Shown in pieces: positions 13,469 to 16,099 of a stretch of DNA of 16,099 bases. The stretch spans positions 1 to 16,099 of the forward strand of contig JAOTUP010000012.1 of the NCBI GenBank assembly GCA_029863825.1, in the 5' to 3' direction. The stretch comes from Acidobacteriota bacterium. Its GTDB lineage: Bacteria > Acidobacteriota > Thermoanaerobaculia > Multivoradales > JAHEKO01. Each line of letters begins with the position of its first letter. The stretch's first letter is position 1. Below the pieces are notes generated by a model. It worked only from the letters and a program-made list of their open reading frames with translations, made no database searches and was not told where the DNA came from. The position numbers were made by a program, and so were the translations under genes.

Positions 13469-14802
13469 GTCGAAACCTCTTCCGGATGCGGCAGGGCGGT
13501 CTTACGTCCCAGGGAAACATAGCGGAAACCGGCCGACCGAACCTTTTCCGGTTCGTAGATATTGCGGAGGTCGACGATGAGCGGCGTCCGCAGGATTCCC
13601 GCAAGCCGGTCGAGCTCGAGGGCGCGGAACTCGTTCCACTCGGTGATGATCACGAGCCCGTCGGCGCCGATGGCGGTGTCGTAGGCGTCGCTGCCAAAAA
13701 CGACGTCACTCCAGATGTGTCGGCACTCATTCATGGCTGCCGGGTCGTAAGCGCGGATGTGAGCACCCCGAGCCAGGAGGCCGTCGACAATCTTCAATGC
13801 GGGAGACTCACGCATATCGTCGGTTTCGGGCTTGAATGATAGGCCGAGAATACCGATCGTCTTGCCCTTTATGGAGCCGTCGAATGCTGCGAGAACCTTG
13901 TCGACCATGCGTTCTTTCGTTGCCTCGTTGACTTTCAGGACCGCTTCCATGATCTGGAATGTCATGTCGTGGTCACTGGCTATTTGCACGATCGCTCGAC
14001 TGTCTTTCGGAAAGCAGGAACCTCCGAAGCCCGGTCCGGGATGGAGGAACTTGGCGCCCACCCTCTTGTCTAATCCCATGCCTCGAGCGACGACCTCGAC
14101 GTCAGCCCCGACGCGCTCACAAAGGTCTGCGACCTCGTTGATGAAGGAGATCTTGGTGGCGAGGAATGCGTTGGATGCGTACTTGATCAACTCAGCGCTT
14201 TCGACGGTGGTGAGGACGAACGGCACGCGTGCTCGCTGCAACGGCGAGTAGATGTCGAGCATGATCCCGGTCGCCCTCTCGTCGGTACTGCCAATAACCA
14301 CACGATCGGGGCGGAGAAAGTCACTGATCGCCGAGCCTTCGCGCAGAAACTCGGGGTTGCTGACGACTGAAAAGTCGTACTTCTTCCCGGTGCCTGAGCG
14401 AACGATCGTCTCTATCATCCGACCGGTGCCGATCGGCACGGTGCTTTTTGTCACGATGACCTTGTAGCCATTGATGTGATCGGCGATCGATTGCGCCACG
14501 TCGCGGACGAATGACAGGTTTGCCGAGCCGTCTTCCCGGGACGGCGTTCCGACGGCGATGAAGATGGCCTGGGCGGCGTGGATCGCCGGCACGAGATCGG
14601 TGGAAAAGTGGAGCCTGCCGGCTTGCGTATTCTCGAACACGATCGACCGGAGGCCGGGTTCGTAAATTGGGATTTCGGAGCGCTGAAGCGCTGCGATCTT
14701 CGCCTCGTCTTTGTCGATGCACGTCACCTGCATGCCGAAATCGGCCAGACAAGCTCCGGTGACGAGACCCACGTATCCGCTGCCTACGACGCACACATTC
14801 AT
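13465..14802 (-). CDS. UDP-glucose 6-dehydrogenase
   Basis: A 445-residue enzyme that makes UDP-glucuronate from UDP-glucose by two NAD-dependent oxidations in the cytoplasm. The Rossmann loop is VVGSGYVGLVTG (5-16). Other conserved blocks are VGTPSREDGSANL, TKSTVPIGTG, SNPEFLREGSA, ELIKYASNAFLATKISF (Lys207, Asn211) and the catalytic GFGGSCFPKD with Cys263. GLSFKPETDDMRESPAL is the C-terminal UDP-binding block. Length is normal. The ATG at 14802 has AGGA about 10 nt upstream. The stop overlaps the UXS start. The gap to the epimerase gene is 52 bp, so a single transcript is likely. Confidence 0.96.
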
Positions 14803-14854
14803 TCGACGGGATCCTGTTGGTTGATGAGGCCGACCACTTGCAGGCCCGCCCGGG

Positions 14855-15820
14855 TCATTGTGCCGCTATCGATAGCCCCTTGTGGCGATACCAGTCAATG
14901 AACTGTCTCAGACCTTGGCGAATCTGGACCTTCGGCGCATATGCCAGCATTCTGGTGGCTTTGGAGATGTCGGCGTAGGTAATCGGAACATCGCCGGGTT
15001 GATCTGGAAGTCGCTCGATCCTCGGCTCCACTCCCAACTCTTCAGCGATCCAATTGACGAGGTCGCCGAGCCGCGTCGTCTCCGCACCTCCCAGGTTGAA
15101 AATCTCGAACGCCGGAGCGAGGTCCAGAGCTGCGACGACGCCGTCGACGATGTCGTCGACGTAGGTGTAGTCGCGACGACTCTGACCGTTTCCGAACAAG
15201 GGAACGGATCGGCCGTTGGCGAGCAGGTCGGTGAACTTGTGGATTGCCATCTCGGGTCTCTGCGCCGGTCCGTAGACGGTGAAAAACCGCAGGCAGGACA
15301 CTCGCAAATCGTACAGGTGATGGTAGTTGAAGCACAGGAGCTCGCCTGTTCTCTTGGTTGTCGCGTACGGACTGATCGGTTGATTGACGACGTCGTCTTC
15401 TGAGAACGGTACCTTGCTGTTGATGCCGTAGACGGAAGACGAGGAACCGAAGGTAAAGACCGCCGGACCATGGTGTCGAGCGGCCTCGAGCAAATGAAGC
15501 GTGCCGATGCAGTTGACCTCTTCGTACAGGACAGGTTCTGCAAGGCTCGGTCGCACACCGGCGCGAGCCGCCAGATGAATGACCCCGTCAAAGCTGCCTC
15601 TTTTGAAGAGGCTGTCGATCGTCTCCCGATCACGAATGTCCGCTTCGATGATCTCCACGTTGCCATCGAAGGCTGCGACATTGGCTCGCTTTCTCGCCGG
15701 GTCGTAAAAATCGTTGAAGTCATCGAGAATGGTGACCCGATCGCCACGCGACATGAGCCGTTGTGTGACGTGGGAGCCGATGAACCCAGCTCCACCGGTC
15801 ACGAGAATCTTCTTGCTCAT
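14855..15820 (-). CDS. NAD-dependent sugar-nucleotide epimerase, UDP-glucuronate 4-epimerase-like
   Basis: A 321-residue extended SDR. The NAD loop is TGGAGFIGSH (8-17) and the active site is GSSSSVYG with Tyr152 and Lys156 in YATTK. HLAARAGVRPSLAEP, EEVNCIGTLHLLEAA, FFTVYGPAQRPEMAIHKF and RRDYTYVDDIVDGVV resemble bacterial UDP-glucuronate 4-epimerase, giving UDP-galacturonate. A UDP-glucose or UDP-GlcNAc 4-epimerase is the alternative. Its position beside UDP-glucose dehydrogenase supports the glucuronate reading. AAGGA lies about 10 nt before the ATG. An upstream TAGAAT suggests its own promoter. Confidence 0.88.
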   Translation of the reverse strand: MSKKILVTGGAGFIGSHVTQRLMSRGDRVTILDDFNDFYDPARKRANVAAFDGNVEIIEADIRDRETIDSLFKRGSFDGVIHLAARAGVRPSLAEPVLYEEVNCIGTLHLLEAARHHGPAVFTFGSSSSVYGINSKVPFSEDDVVNQPISPYATTKRTGELLCFNYHHLYDLRVSCLRFFTVYGPAQRPEMAIHKFTDLLANGRSVPLFGNGQSRRDYTYVDDIVDGVVAALDLAPAFEIFNLGGAETTRLGDLVNWIAEELGVEPRIERLPDQPGDVPITYADISKATRMLAYAPKVQIRQGLRQFIDWYRHKGLSIAAQ

Positions 15821-15862
15821 CGTCTTCGGTTTCCTTCAGTTCGCTCGTCGCCGTCACCGCGG

Positions 15863-15868
15863 ATTCTA
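15863..15868 (-). promoter_or_regulatory. possible -10 box for the sugar-nucleotide operon
   Basis: TAGAAT on the minus strand lies 42 nt before the epimerase ATG, in the 109-bp space after the upstream stop codon. No convincing -35 was found at 16-18 bp, so this is weak. If real it would drive the epimerase, and probably the whole run down to the TPR gene. Confidence 0.3.
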
Positions 15869-15929
15869 GCAGCCCGACAGACATCTGGACGCGCGGCCAC
15901 GTATCGCAAGGCGCCGTGTTGCCTCTGCG

Positions 15930-16099
15930 TCATTGCGGTGGGTTCTCGGTGCCTGCAGTGGATGTGGCGGCGCTCGCGGAACCGGATGTCGGGGCGGAAG
16001 ATGCGCGATAGCGCTTTTTGATTCCTGCCTTTTGGCGGTTCCGCACCAGCCATCGAAGGAGCTTGGACTCGTCGATTCCGACCACGACGTCGTCAATCG
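15930..16099 (-). CDS. C-terminal end of an unidentified protein, cut by window edge
   Basis: A minus-strand frame is open from the right edge to TGA at 15930-15932, giving about 56 residues and no start codon inside the window. It begins IDDVVVGIDESKLLRWLVRN, continues RQKAGIKKRYR, and ends in an Ala/Ser/Thr/Pro-rich tail (TSGSASAATSTAGTENPPQ). A charged helix plus a low-complexity tail is typical of a protein C-terminus, and the frame agrees with the direction of the downstream operon. I cannot name the family. A neighbouring polysaccharide gene would be expected from context only. Confidence 0.45.
   Translation of the reverse strand, partial: IDDVVVGIDESKLLRWLVRNRQKAGIKKRYRASSAPTSGSASAATSTAGTENPPQ

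Overview
This window looks like a chromosomal stretch from a moderately GC-rich, non-model bacterium. It has dense genes, frequent 1-8 nt overlaps, GTG/TTG starts next to good Shine-Dalgarno sequences, and near-consensus TATAAT boxes. The gene mix fits an Acidobacteriota-like or similar uncultured lineage: a B12-less methylmalonyl-CoA mutase large subunit, a lysine-rich H1-like protein, an archaeal-type GAPDH homologue and a UDP-glucuronate/UDP-xylose operon. The phylum is a guess; no marker gene is present. I saw no phage genes, transposase, CRISPR array, rRNA or tRNA.

Layout from left to right. Positions 2-634 (+) hold the 3' part of a DUF4340 gene. It converges on a methylmalonyl-CoA mutase large-subunit gene (654-2255, -) that is probably leaderless. 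Positions 2256-2912 hold no convincing gene. Then come a small Lys/Ala-rich histone H1-like gene with a 60-bp internal repeat, a terminator, and a TlpA-like thioredoxin lipoprotein. Next are a small zinc-ribbon-like protein coupled to an archaeal-type GAPDH homologue, a second gene-poor gap (5366-5684), and an overlapping pair: an RNase Z-like metallo-beta-lactamase protein and a TrmA/RlmD-type RNA m5U methyltransferase.

The main find is at 7941-8174 on the minus strand. A standard stop-to-stop ORF scan cannot see it, because codon 12 is an in-frame UGA. Reading that UGA as selenocysteine gives a complete 77-residue SelW/Rdx-family protein with the diagnostic C-V-V-U motif. It has a GGAGG ribosome-binding site, a perfect TATAAT box, and a bacterial SECIS-like hairpin (6-bp stem, GGUCU loop) starting 15 nt after the UGA. 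The gene is divergent from folE (GTP cyclohydrolase I). The organism should therefore encode selenocysteine machinery (selA, selB, selC, selD), none of which is in this window.

After folE, a strong imperfect stem-loop precedes fabH (beta-ketoacyl-ACP synthase III, TTG start). The remainder is on the minus strand. A partial gene runs off the right edge. Inward from it come a UDP-glucuronate 4-epimerase-like gene and then a tightly coupled run: UDP-glucose dehydrogenase, UDP-glucuronate decarboxylase, a small unknown protein, a YggX-like protein with a four-Cys zinc-ribbon pattern, a TVP38/VTT membrane protein and a TPR protein. The three sugar-nucleotide enzymes would convert UDP-glucose to UDP-glucuronate and then to UDP-xylose and UDP-galacturonate, precursors for surface polysaccharide.
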